From: Pseudomonas marincola
GTDB lineage: Bacteria > Pseudomonadota > Gammaproteobacteria > Pseudomonadales > Pseudomonadaceae
NCBI RefSeq assembly: GCF_900116605.1
Contig: NZ_FPBC01000008.1
Span: 1 to 64,000 of the forward strand
DNA: 64,000 nt
Reading direction: 5' to 3'
Both the position numbers and the translations under genes were made by a program. The notes beneath the pieces were generated by a model, which worked only from the letters and a program-made list of their open reading frames with translations, was not told where the DNA came from and did no database searches. Shown in pieces: positions 8,469 through 16,547 of the stretch. The first letter of the stretch is position 1. Every line of letters starts with the position of its first letter.

Positions 8469-9365
8469 GTGCGCCGACAACTTCCCAGCATGATCTCGCT
8501 CAGTTGTTTCACCGCTTTCGCGCGCCACATGAGCGTGACCAAGGCGGCGGCGGAACTGAACCTGACGCAAAGTGCCGTGAGCCGGCAAATCAAGAACCTT
8601 GAAGACATGCTCGGCTGCTCGCTGGTCGAACGCGTCAAGCAACGCCTGTTGCTGACTGATACGGGTCGCCAGTACGCGCAAGAGATCAGCCTGCTGCTGG
8701 ACCAGATCGAAGCGGCTACGCATCAGGTTCGCAGCAGCCATACCGGGCACTTGCGCGTGGGCGCCGAGCCTTCTTTCACCACGCGCTGGCTATTGCCCAA
8801 GCTGCGTGATTACGCTCGCCAGCACCCCGAAATAGATCTGGAAATCATGAATGACCTGCGCCGTTTGTATGACGGCCACGAGGGATACGACGTCGGAATT
8901 CTCTACGGCGACGGCAACTGGCCCGGTTTCGATGCGTATCATTTGATGAATGGCGACATGCTCGCGGTGTGCACGCCGGAGCTGCTTGAGCGCTATGGAG
9001 AAATCCACCAACGCCGGGACATCTTGCGCTACCCGCTCTTGCACCATGCTGCGCATTCGGCGCAATTTCGCTCCTCGACCCAGCTATGGCTGGATGCAGC
9101 AGGGCTTTCGCAAAAGGAAATTGAAATGCTCCCGGGCCAACGCCTGGAACACTTCCAGTTTGTCCGCGATGCCGCGCTGCATGGTTTGGGCGCCACAGTG
9201 CTGCCGCGCTTTTTTATCACCGAAGAGGTAGACGCTGGCCGGCTGGTTATCGCCTGCGAGCAGCCTTTGAACTGCGGTCAGTACTACGTCGTAGTCCCCA
9301 AACACAACCGCGAACCCAAGGTCGATCACTTCGCCCAATGGCTGTTGCAATGGCGTGAAGCGTAA
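8469..9365 (+). CDS. LysR-family regulator (GcvA-like)
   Basis: This is a 298-residue LysR-type regulator. The winged helix-turn-helix lies at about residues 8-66 (SVTKAAAELNLTQSAVSRQIKNLE) and is followed by a ligand-binding domain. The GTG start at 8469 gives MRRQLPS, which matches the MRR-x-LP opening of GcvA-like regulators, so I prefer it over the ATG at 8490. The ribosome site is weak. It is divergent from the aldolase/YjiH operon and most likely controls it, with the inducer probably related to the transported substrate. Confidence 0.85.
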   Translation: MRRQLPSMISLSCFTAFARHMSVTKAAAELNLTQSAVSRQIKNLEDMLGCSLVERVKQRLLLTDTGRQYAQEISLLLDQIEAATHQVRSSHTGHLRVGAEPSFTTRWLLPKLRDYARQHPEIDLEIMNDLRRLYDGHEGYDVGILYGDGNWPGFDAYHLMNGDMLAVCTPELLERYGEIHQRRDILRYPLLHHAAHSAQFRSSTQLWLDAAGLSQKEIEMLPGQRLEHFQFVRDAALHGLGATVLPRFFITEEVDAGRLVIACEQPLNCGQYYVVVPKHNREPKVDHFAQWLLQWREA

Positions 9366-9443
9366 CCAACACGGCAGCTAAACAGGCTGCGTCAATGCAA
9401 CCTGAGCCTACTATCGCTGCATTAATACACCTGCGGACAAAAA

Positions 9444-10469
9444 CTAGCTGCTGCGCCGTGCGGTGGATTCGCGGGCAATCAACTCAGAGCCGACATCATT
9501 GAGCATCGCGCCAACGCCTTCACCCTTGATTTGCTGGGTGAGTAATTCCACGGTGGTGTTGGCAACCAATTCTGCGGGCACCCGCACGCTGGTCAAGGCC
9601 GGTGAAGCCACGCGGGCGATTGGCAAGTCCCCGAAGCCACAGATGCCCAGCTCGCCTGGCACATCAATGCCATTACGCTGACAGGTAAACAACGCGCCGA
9701 TGGCCGGCATATCGTTGGTGAAGAAGGCGCCGTCGAACTCAAGTTCACCGCGCACATAGCGTTCAATCACCGCAACTCCGTCATCAATATGCGGAATCGC
9801 CGAGGTGTTGTAGCGCAGCGGCTCGATGCCAAGCCCTTCGACTACAGCTTGGCGAAACCCCTGCCAGCGAAGATTTTCACGCGCATCTTCGTAGCCGAAG
9901 AATGCCGGCCGTTGATAGCCACAGTCGACCAGATGCTGACCCGCTGCTGCGCCTGCCGCCCAGTTCGAAAAGCCGACCACCTGCCCCACCGGCGTACGCG
10001 GCTCATCGCCCTCTGGTAAGTCCCATAACTCGACCACCGGAATGCGCGCCGCCTGCAATAACGTGAGGGTTTCGGGGGTGTGATAGCCGTATGCGAGGAT
10101 CAGCCCGTCGAGTTGGCGACCGAGAAACGCACGGAGCATCTTGGTTTCTTCTTCGGGCGAGAAACGCGTCTCGCCGATCAACATGTGCAAACCCGCCTTG
10201 CTCAGGCCTTGTTGAAGAATTTCGATGGTGGTCGCCAGAATCGGGTTGGTGATTGTGGTGATCAATGCGCCCACGACTCCGCTGCGCCTAGTAACCAAGG
10301 CACTGGCAGCCAGATTGGGCACGTACCCCAACTCACGCACGGCCTGTTCAATCCGGTTGCGGGTCTCTTCCGAAACCAGCTCAGGCTTGCTCAGCGCGCG
10401 CGACACGGTCATGCCGGACACGCCCGCCAAGCGCGCCACATCCTGCACGGTGGGTTTATTTTTGATCAC
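9444..10469 (-). CDS. LacI-family repressor, GntR (gluconate)-like
   Basis: This is a 341-residue LacI-family regulator. The helix-turn-helix and hinge are at residues 7-60 (VQDVARLAGVSGMTVSRAL), followed by a periplasmic-binding-protein-like effector domain. The start is GTG with GGGGA upstream. It lies 126 bp behind the AruI-like decarboxylase gene on the same strand. A 16-bp operator of the type bound by gluconate-repressor-like LacI proteins lies upstream of that decarboxylase (12263-12278), so this protein probably represses the pair. The effector is unknown. Confidence 0.85.
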   Translation of the reverse strand: MIKNKPTVQDVARLAGVSGMTVSRALSKPELVSEETRNRIEQAVRELGYVPNLAASALVTRRSGVVGALITTITNPILATTIEILQQGLSKAGLHMLIGETRFSPEEETKMLRAFLGRQLDGLILAYGYHTPETLTLLQAARIPVVELWDLPEGDEPRTPVGQVVGFSNWAAGAAAGQHLVDCGYQRPAFFGYEDARENLRWQGFRQAVVEGLGIEPLRYNTSAIPHIDDGVAVIERYVRGELEFDGAFFTNDMPAIGALFTCQRNGIDVPGELGICGFGDLPIARVASPALTSVRVPAELVANTTVELLTQQIKGEGVGAMLNDVGSELIARESTARRSS

Positions 10470-10595
10470 GCAAACAGTCCCCTATTGGTCACTCAACAAT
10501 TATCCCTATCAACAGAGCGCAGGCCAATAAGGGCTGTGAAATGCATGTAACTGAAGGCGCAAGGCCGCGCCAACTGGTGGCTGCGGCGCAACTGC

Positions 10596-12212
10596 TTACA
10601 CGGCGGACAGGAACTCGGCATGTTCCTGTATTTCAATAATCGTTGGCCGGTCAGCCTTGGCCGCGCTCAACAACAACTCACGCAACTGCTCGAAACTTTC
10701 AGCGCGCTCGGCATTGCAGCCGAAACCCTTGGCCAGCGTGAGGAAGTCCGGGGTGTAGATATCGACACCAATGGTCGGGATGTCACGATTTTGCATGTAG
10801 CGTTTGATTTCGCCGTAACCGCTGTTGTTCCACAGCAAGACGATCACCGGTGCATTGGCTTCCACCGCCGAAGCCAGTTCCGACAACGTGAACTGAATAC
10901 CGCCGTCGCCGATCAACGCCACCACCGGACGCTCGGGAGCGGCCAGTTTGGCGCCAATGGCTGCTGGCAAACCGTAACCCAAGGTGCCGTAACCGGTGGA
11001 TGAATTGAACCAGGTGCGCGGCTGATTGGCTTCAAACAAGTGATTACCGGAGTAGACAATCTGCGTTGAGTCGCCCGCAAAAATCATCTCAGGCAAGGTT
11101 TCCTGCAACACATCCAGCACGCGCTTTTGCGCACGCCAAGCTTCAGGAACTTGCGTATCCAATTGCTCACGCACCTGCGCCGCAAGTTTGCTGCCGGGAC
11201 CTTGTGGATTGAATGCCGGCACTTCACCCAAGCCTGCCAACAGCGCCTTAATTGCCAGGCGCGAGTCACTGAGAATGGCGATGTCGGCCGGGTAATTGCG
11301 ATTGAGCTGTTCAGCGTCGATATCAACCCGGATCAACTGGCTTTCAATCTGGAAGTTGCCGTCGAACACGGCGTCGTAGTCAGTCTCGCCCAGCTCAGTA
11401 CCAATCGCCAACACCACATCGGCTTGCAGCACCAGCTCGCGCACCGGCACCAGCGACTGATTGGAGCCCAGCGCCAGCGGGTGGCCCTTGGGCAAAACGC
11501 CCTTGGCATTAATCGTATACGCGGTGGGCGCATCCAGCGCCTCGACCAGACGCTCAGCCTCGGCGCAGGCATGGGTTGTGCCGCCGCCGAGCAGCACCAG
11601 CGGGCGCTTGGCCGACTTGAGCATGTCTACCGCGCGCAGAATTGCATCCGGGCATGGCGCCGGACGGCTCGGCACAGCGCCTAGCTTGCGCTTGACGTGA
11701 TCGGCAGAGGCGGTGATCACATTGATCGGAATCTCGATATGCACCGGTCGCGGACGGGCGCTGTTGAACACCGCAAAGGCGCGTGACAGCACCGCAGGTA
11801 ATTCATCTGCGCGCATCAGCGTATGGCTGAACGCTGCAACTCCCGCCACCAGATTACTCTGCGAAGGCAGCTCATGCAGACGCCCGCCGCCCATGGCCAA
11901 TTGCTCGGTGTTGTTGACACTGGAGATCACCAGCATCGGGATCGAGTCAGCATACGCCTGGCCCATTGCGGTGGTGATGTTGGTCATGCCCGGCCCGGTA
12001 ATAATGAAGCACACACCCGGTTTGCCGCTGACGCGCGCATAACCATCGGCCATAAAGCCTGCGCCCTGCTCGTGACGTGGTGTGATGTGCGTGATTTGGG
12101 TGGCCGGCAAGCCGCGATAAAGCTCCACGGTATGTACCCCGGGAATCCCGAACACGGTGTCCACACCGAAACCTTCCAACATCTCGACCAACAACTCTCC
12201 ACACGTCAGCAT
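10596..12212 (-). CDS. aruI: ThDP-dependent decarboxylase, AruI-like
   Basis: This is a 538-residue thiamine-diphosphate enzyme of the acetolactate-synthase fold. The catalytic glutamate is E48 in the TPRHEQGAGF motif, and the cofactor-binding GDGG...NN motif is in the C-terminal third. The opening TCGE-LVE-LEGFGV and FGIPGVHTVELYRGL look like the 5-guanidino-2-oxopentanoate decarboxylases of the arginine transaminase pathway. That assignment rests on memory of the family, and other 2-oxoacid decarboxylases are possible. No aruH transaminase or guanidinobutyrase gene is nearby, which weakens it. The neighbouring LacI regulator and a matching operator suggest substrate control. Confidence 0.62.
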   Translation of the reverse strand: MLTCGELLVEMLEGFGVDTVFGIPGVHTVELYRGLPATQITHITPRHEQGAGFMADGYARVSGKPGVCFIITGPGMTNITTAMGQAYADSIPMLVISSVNNTEQLAMGGGRLHELPSQSNLVAGVAAFSHTLMRADELPAVLSRAFAVFNSARPRPVHIEIPINVITASADHVKRKLGAVPSRPAPCPDAILRAVDMLKSAKRPLVLLGGGTTHACAEAERLVEALDAPTAYTINAKGVLPKGHPLALGSNQSLVPVRELVLQADVVLAIGTELGETDYDAVFDGNFQIESQLIRVDIDAEQLNRNYPADIAILSDSRLAIKALLAGLGEVPAFNPQGPGSKLAAQVREQLDTQVPEAWRAQKRVLDVLQETLPEMIFAGDSTQIVYSGNHLFEANQPRTWFNSSTGYGTLGYGLPAAIGAKLAAPERPVVALIGDGGIQFTLSELASAVEANAPVIVLLWNNSGYGEIKRYMQNRDIPTIGVDIYTPDFLTLAKGFGCNAERAESFEQLRELLLSAAKADRPTIIEIQEHAEFLSAV

Positions 12213-12262
12213 GACAGCACTCCAAGCACATAATTAAGCGATGGCAGTACTCTAACATCGAA

Positions 12263-12278
12263 ATGTTATCGCTAACAT
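12263..12278. promoter_or_regulatory. LacI/GntR-type operator
   Basis: ATGTTA-TCGC-TAACAT is a dyad with perfect 6-bp arms, of the kind bound by gluconate-repressor-like LacI proteins. It overlaps a second dyad AACAT-CGAA-ATGTT. It lies 51 bp upstream of the AruI-like gene and between it and the divergent hydrolase gene, so it could control both. Confidence 0.6.
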
Positions 12279-12376
12279 AGCTCGTATCAGATTTGTCCAA
12301 ATCACCGACAAAACGCCTCTGCCAGCTCAGGCTCAAGCCTGATAACCTCGCACTCTGGCATTAATGGAGAGACGCC

Positions 12377-12934
12377 ATGGGCACCGCGTTACTGATCATC
12401 GATGTGCAACAGGCACTGTGCACGGGTGAATATTCAGCCTTTGAGGCTGACCGTGTGATCGCGGCAATCAACCAGCTCAGCGCACAGATGCACGCCGCCA
12501 ACCTGCCAGTTGTTTTCATCCAACATGAGGAGCCCAGAGGCTTGCTGCAATTTGGAAGTGCTGGCTGGCAACTGGCAGCGACACTTGCAACCGGCCCGAA
12601 TGATTTTCGCGTGCGCAAAACCACACCGGACTCGTTTCTCAACACCGAGCTGAGCGCACTGCTCGACGCACATGGCATCGATCGCCTGGTGATCTGCGGA
12701 TTACAAAGCGACTTTTGTGTCGACACCACAACCCGCCGCGCTCTGGCCCTCGGCTACGAAGTGGTGCTCATCACCGATGCCCACTCGACGGTCGATAACG
12801 GTGTATTAAGCGCCGCGCAGATAATCGCTCACCACAACGCCACGCTGACCAATATTTCAAGTTTCGGTAAGCGCGCGATTGGCATCACCGCAGCCCAATT
12901 GCAACTTGATCCCGCTACTTGCCCGGCTAACTGA
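12377..12934 (+). CDS. Isochorismatase-fold cysteine hydrolase
   Basis: This is a 185-residue cytoplasmic hydrolase of the isochorismatase superfamily. The catalytic triad Asp-Lys-Cys is visible as D9 (LIIDVQ), K81 (VRKTTPDSF) and C114 (QSDFCVDTT). Family members cleave C-N bonds in nicotinamide, N-carbamoyl compounds and related amides; the substrate here is not evident. The start has GGAGAGACG upstream. thpR follows 15 bp downstream, so the two are probably co-transcribed. It is divergent from the AruI-like gene and shares its regulatory region, so joint control by the LacI protein is possible. Confidence 0.85.
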   Translation: MGTALLIIDVQQALCTGEYSAFEADRVIAAINQLSAQMHAANLPVVFIQHEEPRGLLQFGSAGWQLAATLATGPNDFRVRKTTPDSFLNTELSALLDAHGIDRLVICGLQSDFCVDTTTRRALALGYEVVLITDAHSTVDNGVLSAAQIIAHHNATLTNISSFGKRAIGITAAQLQLDPATCPAN

Positions 12935-12949
12935 GAGGACGCCCCGCGC

Positions 12950-13498
12950 ATGAGCCCATCTACACCCGAGCCTCAACTGCCGCAAAAACGCCTGTTCTTC
13001 GCCCTGCCCTGCGCCCAACCGCAACGCAAGGCCATCGCCCAATGGCGACGCGAGCTGGGGCTGCGCAATGGCAGCCCGGTGCCCAGTGAAAACTTCCACC
13101 TGACCTTATTGTTTCTGGGCGCGGTCGAACTCGACCAGATTGAACAGGTTTGTCAGGCGGCAGCAACCGTGCGTCGCCCGCAAGCGCCGCTGCGCATCAC
13201 ACTCGACCGCTTTGAGGTCTGGCAGCGCAACGCCCTCTTAATGCTTACGCCAAGCCAGCCGCCGAAAGCCCTCGGCCAATTAGCCTACGCCTTGCAACAA
13301 GCACTGCTGCCGCTCGGGCTCGGTGCCGAAGCCAAGGAGTTTCGCCCGCATGTCACCCTGTCGCGGCGTTTTAACTCAACGCTTCCCGAATCTCCAAGCG
13401 AACCTGAATTTTGGTTAAAATGTGATTACTTTGCGTTGTTTGAATCCCATCAAGGCCGCTACCGTGAAATCGCCCGCTGGCCACTCGACGGGGTTTAG
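12950..13498 (+). CDS. thpR: RNA 2',3'-cyclic phosphodiesterase (2'-5' RNA ligase family)
   Basis: This is a 182-residue member of the 2H phosphoesterase superfamily. The two signature HxTx motifs are H50-L-T-L and H134-V-T-L, in their usual positions. The enzyme opens 2',3'-cyclic phosphates on RNA ends and can join 2'-5' tRNA halves in vitro; its physiological role is unclear. The start has GAGGAC upstream. It lies 15 bp after the isochorismatase-fold gene and is likely translated from the same message. Confidence 0.9.
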   Translation: MSPSTPEPQLPQKRLFFALPCAQPQRKAIAQWRRELGLRNGSPVPSENFHLTLLFLGAVELDQIEQVCQAAATVRRPQAPLRITLDRFEVWQRNALLMLTPSQPPKALGQLAYALQQALLPLGLGAEAKEFRPHVTLSRRFNSTLPESPSEPEFWLKCDYFALFESHQGRYREIARWPLDGV

Positions 13499-13663
13499 CA
13501 CGGCAGTCGATGAACAAGCCTGTTAGGGTGTTGCTCAACCGGTGAAGGTCGCCGGTTTGCAGTGCTGTCTTAACTCGATAATCCTGCCTGATTGCCCACG
13601 CGCAAGCTCTCTTGGCCACCCACGTGGCCGAATCACCCGAACAAGCATTCAGGGAAACTCCCC

Positions 13664-14521
13664 ATGCGCAGTTGTAAATCACTTATCAGTCTGGCGCTGC
13701 TGGCCGCCAGCTATGTTGTTAGCGCCACGAGCGCAGTGGCTGCCAGTGCAGTGGCTGCCAGCCAAACGGTCAAACACGGCGAGGCCACCATCGAGTACAA
13801 GGTCGATGGTGCGGGCCCGCCGGTGTTGATGATTGCATCGCTAGGCCGCCCGGCCAGTGATTATGATCACCTGGCCCAGGTGCTGGTTGATGCCGGCTAC
13901 AGCACAATTCGCCCGGAACCACGCGGTATTGGTGGAAGTTCCGGCCCGATGCAAGCGTTGACGCTGGATGATCTGGCGGGTGATGCACTGGCCACCGTGC
14001 CTGCCGATGCCAAGGAGCTGATCGTGATTGGCCACGCGTTCGGCCAGCGTGTCAGCAGTTTGCTGGCAACCCGCCATCCAGAGAAGATCAAACGAGTGGT
14101 CATGCTCGCAGCCGGCGGCAAAGCGCCAATGCAGCCAGGTGCTGAAGCCGCGCTGATGGCGTCTTTCAACCTCAAGCTGTCACCCGAGCAACACATGGAC
14201 GCAGTTAATTACGCCTTCTTTGCACCCGGCAATGACCCCGAGGTCTGGCGCGATGGCTGGCACGCCAAAGTCGCCAAAATGCAAATCACTGCCGCCAAGG
14301 CGCAGCCTACAGAAGACTGGTGGGGCGCAGGCAAAGCCAAGGTTCTGGTGATTCAGGGCGAGCAGGACAAGATCGCCACGCCGGAAAACGGTGAACTGCT
14401 CAAGCAAGAGTTCGGCGACCGGATAACCCTGCAGCGGGTCAATAACGCCGGGCATGCGCTGATAGCGGAGCAACCGCAAATCATTGCGGACTCGGTGCTG
14501 GAGTTTCTCAAAGCCAAATAA
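13664..14521 (+). CDS. Secreted alpha/beta-hydrolase-fold protein lacking the nucleophile
   Basis: This is a 285-residue protein with a Sec signal peptide (about residues 1-27, ending SAVAA) and an alpha/beta hydrolase domain. The nucleophile elbow reads G123-H-A125-F-G127, so the usual serine is an alanine. The acid (GEQDKIATP) and histidine (NAGHAL) positions look retained. The start at 13664 has AGGGA upstream; the frame stays open to 13592 but would lose the signal peptide. A 15-bp direct repeat encodes the doubled SAVAA segment after the signal. The protein is convergent with marR. It may bind rather than hydrolyse its ligand, or use another chemistry. Confidence 0.8.
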   Translation: MRSCKSLISLALLAASYVVSATSAVAASAVAASQTVKHGEATIEYKVDGAGPPVLMIASLGRPASDYDHLAQVLVDAGYSTIRPEPRGIGGSSGPMQALTLDDLAGDALATVPADAKELIVIGHAFGQRVSSLLATRHPEKIKRVVMLAAGGKAPMQPGAEAALMASFNLKLSPEQHMDAVNYAFFAPGNDPEVWRDGWHAKVAKMQITAAKAQPTEDWWGAGKAKVLVIQGEQDKIATPENGELLKQEFGDRITLQRVNNAGHALIAEQPQIIADSVLEFLKAK

Positions 14522-14551
14522 CCCGCCCGCTCTGGCAACTGGCGGCGCGGG
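14522..14551. terminator. Hairpin between convergent genes
   Basis: CCCGCCCGC (14522-14530) can pair with GCGGCGCGGG (14542-14551) with one bulge. The hairpin immediately follows the alpha/beta hydrolase stop codon and faces the end of marR. There is no clear U-tract. Confidence 0.5.
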
Positions 14552-14581
14552 CGCTGCGTAGATCCCGCGCAGCTCTCGAAC

Positions 14582-15043
14582 TCAGTTGGCGTTTTCGATA
14601 TTGGCCCGCACCCGCGCCAGCAATTCATTAAGTTGCTGGCACTCGGCGTCGGTCAAACCTTTGACCGCGCTGTTCGACACGTGGCGACCTTGCTCCTCGA
14701 CGGTGTTGAACACCTCATGGCCGGTCGCGGTCAACTCCATGCGAATACTGCGTCGGTCGGTCTGATCAGCGCAGCCCTGCACAAAGCCCTTGCTCTTCAA
14801 GCCCTGCATCAGCCGCGCCAGCTGGGCTTTATCGCGCCCGCTGTGGGCCACCAGATCACTCTGGGTTGAGCCCGGATGACGGGCAAAGAAAGCCAACACC
14901 TTGAACTCCATGTGCGTCAGCTCGAAGGGCCCGTCGCGCAGGGAGCGGTATTGCTGCGCCCGATACAAATGCATCAGCGAGTGGATGGACTCAAAAACCT
15001 GATTGGCAATATCGCTGCTCATACTGTTGACTTTATCAACCAT
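14582..15043 (-). CDS. MarR-family repressor
   Basis: This is a 153-residue winged-helix regulator of the MarR family. The DNA-binding region is STQSDLVAHSGRDKAQLARLMQGLKSKGF, followed by the wing residues DQTDRRSI, and helices at both ends provide dimerisation. Start choice is uncertain: the ATG at 15043 overlaps one of two operators, while an ATG at 15022 would leave both operators in the leader, and neither has a clear ribosome site. It is divergent from a flavoreductase gene, and two near-identical 15-bp palindromes lie between them. Autorepression and repression of the reductase are expected. Confidence 0.88.
   Translation of the reverse strand: MVDKVNSMSSDIANQVFESIHSLMHLYRAQQYRSLRDGPFELTHMEFKVLAFFARHPGSTQSDLVAHSGRDKAQLARLMQGLKSKGFVQGCADQTDRRSIRMELTATGHEVFNTVEEQGRHVSNSAVKGLTDAECQQLNELLARVRANIENAN
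15026..15040. promoter_or_regulatory. MarR operator, site 1
   Basis: GTTGACTTTATCAAC is an inverted repeat (arms GTTGA/TCAAC). It differs from site 2 at two central positions. Centres of the two sites are 32 bp apart, about three helical turns, which puts them on the same face of the DNA. Confidence 0.7.
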
Positions 15044-15057
15044 GTGAAATTATGATT

Positions 15058-15072
15058 GTTGATATTATCAAC
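15058..15072. promoter_or_regulatory. MarR operator, site 2
   Basis: GTTGATATTATCAAC is a perfect palindrome with 7-bp arms. It lies 21 bp before the flavoreductase start and would block its promoter when bound. Confidence 0.75.
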
Positions 15073-15093
15073 TTAACCCACCGAGGTACAACC

Positions 15094-15837
15094 ATGGCAA
15101 CTACCCAAGAGCGCCGCGTGCAACGCGTACGCCACGAATTACGCCGTCGCGATGTCCAGGTTACGCGTATCAATGCGATTGGTTCAGGCTTTGTCAGCCT
15201 GACATTTGCCGGCGAGGCTCTGCAGGATTTCACCTCGCTGGGCTTTGATGATCACATCAAATTCATGTTCGCCGACGCCGATGGCGAAACCGTGCGCCGC
15301 GACTACACACCGCGTCACTTCGACTCCGTGTCCAATGAACTCACCGTCGAATTTGCCCTGCATGGCGACGGCCAGGTGTCGGAATGGGCGCGCAATGCCA
15401 AGGTCGGCGACAACGCCATTATCGGTGGCCCGCGCGGCTCGATGATTGTGCCGATGGATTACGCCTGGCATTTGTTCATCAGCGATGAAACCGGCCTGCC
15501 AGCCGTCAGCCGTCGCCTCGAAGAGCTGCCGGTAAACAGCCACGCCATCGTTATCGCCCAGGTTGCTGATGCAGCGGACCAACGCAAATTTGCCGCACAG
15601 GCCAATGTGCAGGTGCAGTGGGTACAGAACGCCGATGAGCTGATCGATGCGGTAGTCGCTTTGCAATTACCCGAAGGCGACGGTTTCGCCTGGGGCGCGG
15701 GTGAAGCCTCGAGCATGGCCAAGGTGCGCAAGATTCTGGCCGACGACAAAGGTCACTCCAAGCAAGCCATGCGCGTGGCCGCTTACTGGCGTCACGGGGC
15801 GAGCGACTTCCATGAAGAGCTCAGCCAGCCCGAGTAA
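15094..15837 (+). CDS. Siderophore-interacting-type FAD/NAD(P)H reductase
   Basis: This is a 247-residue cytoplasmic flavoreductase of the ViuB/YqjH group, which releases iron from siderophores by reduction. The FAD-binding barrel carries RDYTPRHFD (the RxYT flavin motif), and the C-terminal domain includes GGPRGSM and WGAGEASSM. I chose the ATG at 15094 because CCGAGG lies upstream; an in-frame start at 15052 would overlap the operators. Control by the divergent MarR protein, with paired operators, resembles an inducible reductase unit. I do not see a Fur box, so the signal may not be iron. Confidence 0.82.
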   Translation: MATTQERRVQRVRHELRRRDVQVTRINAIGSGFVSLTFAGEALQDFTSLGFDDHIKFMFADADGETVRRDYTPRHFDSVSNELTVEFALHGDGQVSEWARNAKVGDNAIIGGPRGSMIVPMDYAWHLFISDETGLPAVSRRLEELPVNSHAIVIAQVADAADQRKFAAQANVQVQWVQNADELIDAVVALQLPEGDGFAWGAGEASSMAKVRKILADDKGHSKQAMRVAAYWRHGASDFHEELSQPE

Positions 15838-15945
15838 ATCCTGAACGTGGCTGATTACCTGTCAGCCACGCAACCCGCAACACTCGGCAAGCACCTGTAG
15901 CTTGATGGCTTCTAAAACGGCCTGACAAACCGCTATGATCAAGCC

Positions 15946-16347
15946 ATGAACTCGTCCATCGCCACCCGCCAACCCTGCCCGCCCGGCGCTTGCAATTGCG
16001 AGCGCGAGCAGCTTGTGGAAATCCCGGGCGGCGATACACGGATATTGCTGCTCACCCGCAGCGAAGAGAAACGCCTGCTCGAACGGCTCGAGTCAGTCAG
16101 TAGCCTGGAAGACCTGGAACACATGCAACGACGCATGTACCAGCAACTTGGCATCCGGGTGTCCATCGCGCCGGGTTTTAACGAGGTGCGCAGCATGCGC
16201 GGTATCGTCATCGACATCGCCGAGCAAATCGGCCTGTGCCGTAAAACCCGTCAGGCCATCCCCGCCGCCATTCGCCGCGCACTGGAACAGCGCCCGGAAA
16301 TTGCCTACCGCTTGCTGGATTCCCACGACTTGCTGCGCGACGCGTAG
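15946..16347 (+). CDS. Conserved hypothetical protein with N-terminal cysteine cluster
   Basis: This 133-residue protein is not one I can assign to a function. The N-terminus has three closely spaced cysteines (CPPGACNC, followed by EREQ), which could bind metal. The rest is rich in charged helix, with RSEEKRLLERLESV and LEHMQRRMYQQLG, and no membrane segment. Codon use resembles its neighbours, which supports a real gene. No strong ribosome site precedes the ATG. It stands alone between the flavoreductase and ccoG. Confidence 0.6.
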   Translation: MNSSIATRQPCPPGACNCEREQLVEIPGGDTRILLLTRSEEKRLLERLESVSSLEDLEHMQRRMYQQLGIRVSIAPGFNEVRSMRGIVIDIAEQIGLCRKTRQAIPAAIRRALEQRPEIAYRLLDSHDLLRDA

Positions 16348-16547
16348 CGCAGTGCGCGCCCACCTGAAACTGCATCCTCGATAACCACCAGCGCCGGTCA
16401 TGTGCCGCTTGATTGCGCGCCAAACACAGCCGGGGTGCGACAACGCGTCAGGCTGATATGCTTTTTTTACAAAAAACTGAGCCTGTTCTAAAACACCTCG
16501 CAACCTGATCATGCGCTCGCCTGATAAAACCAGACGAGGCTCATGAC

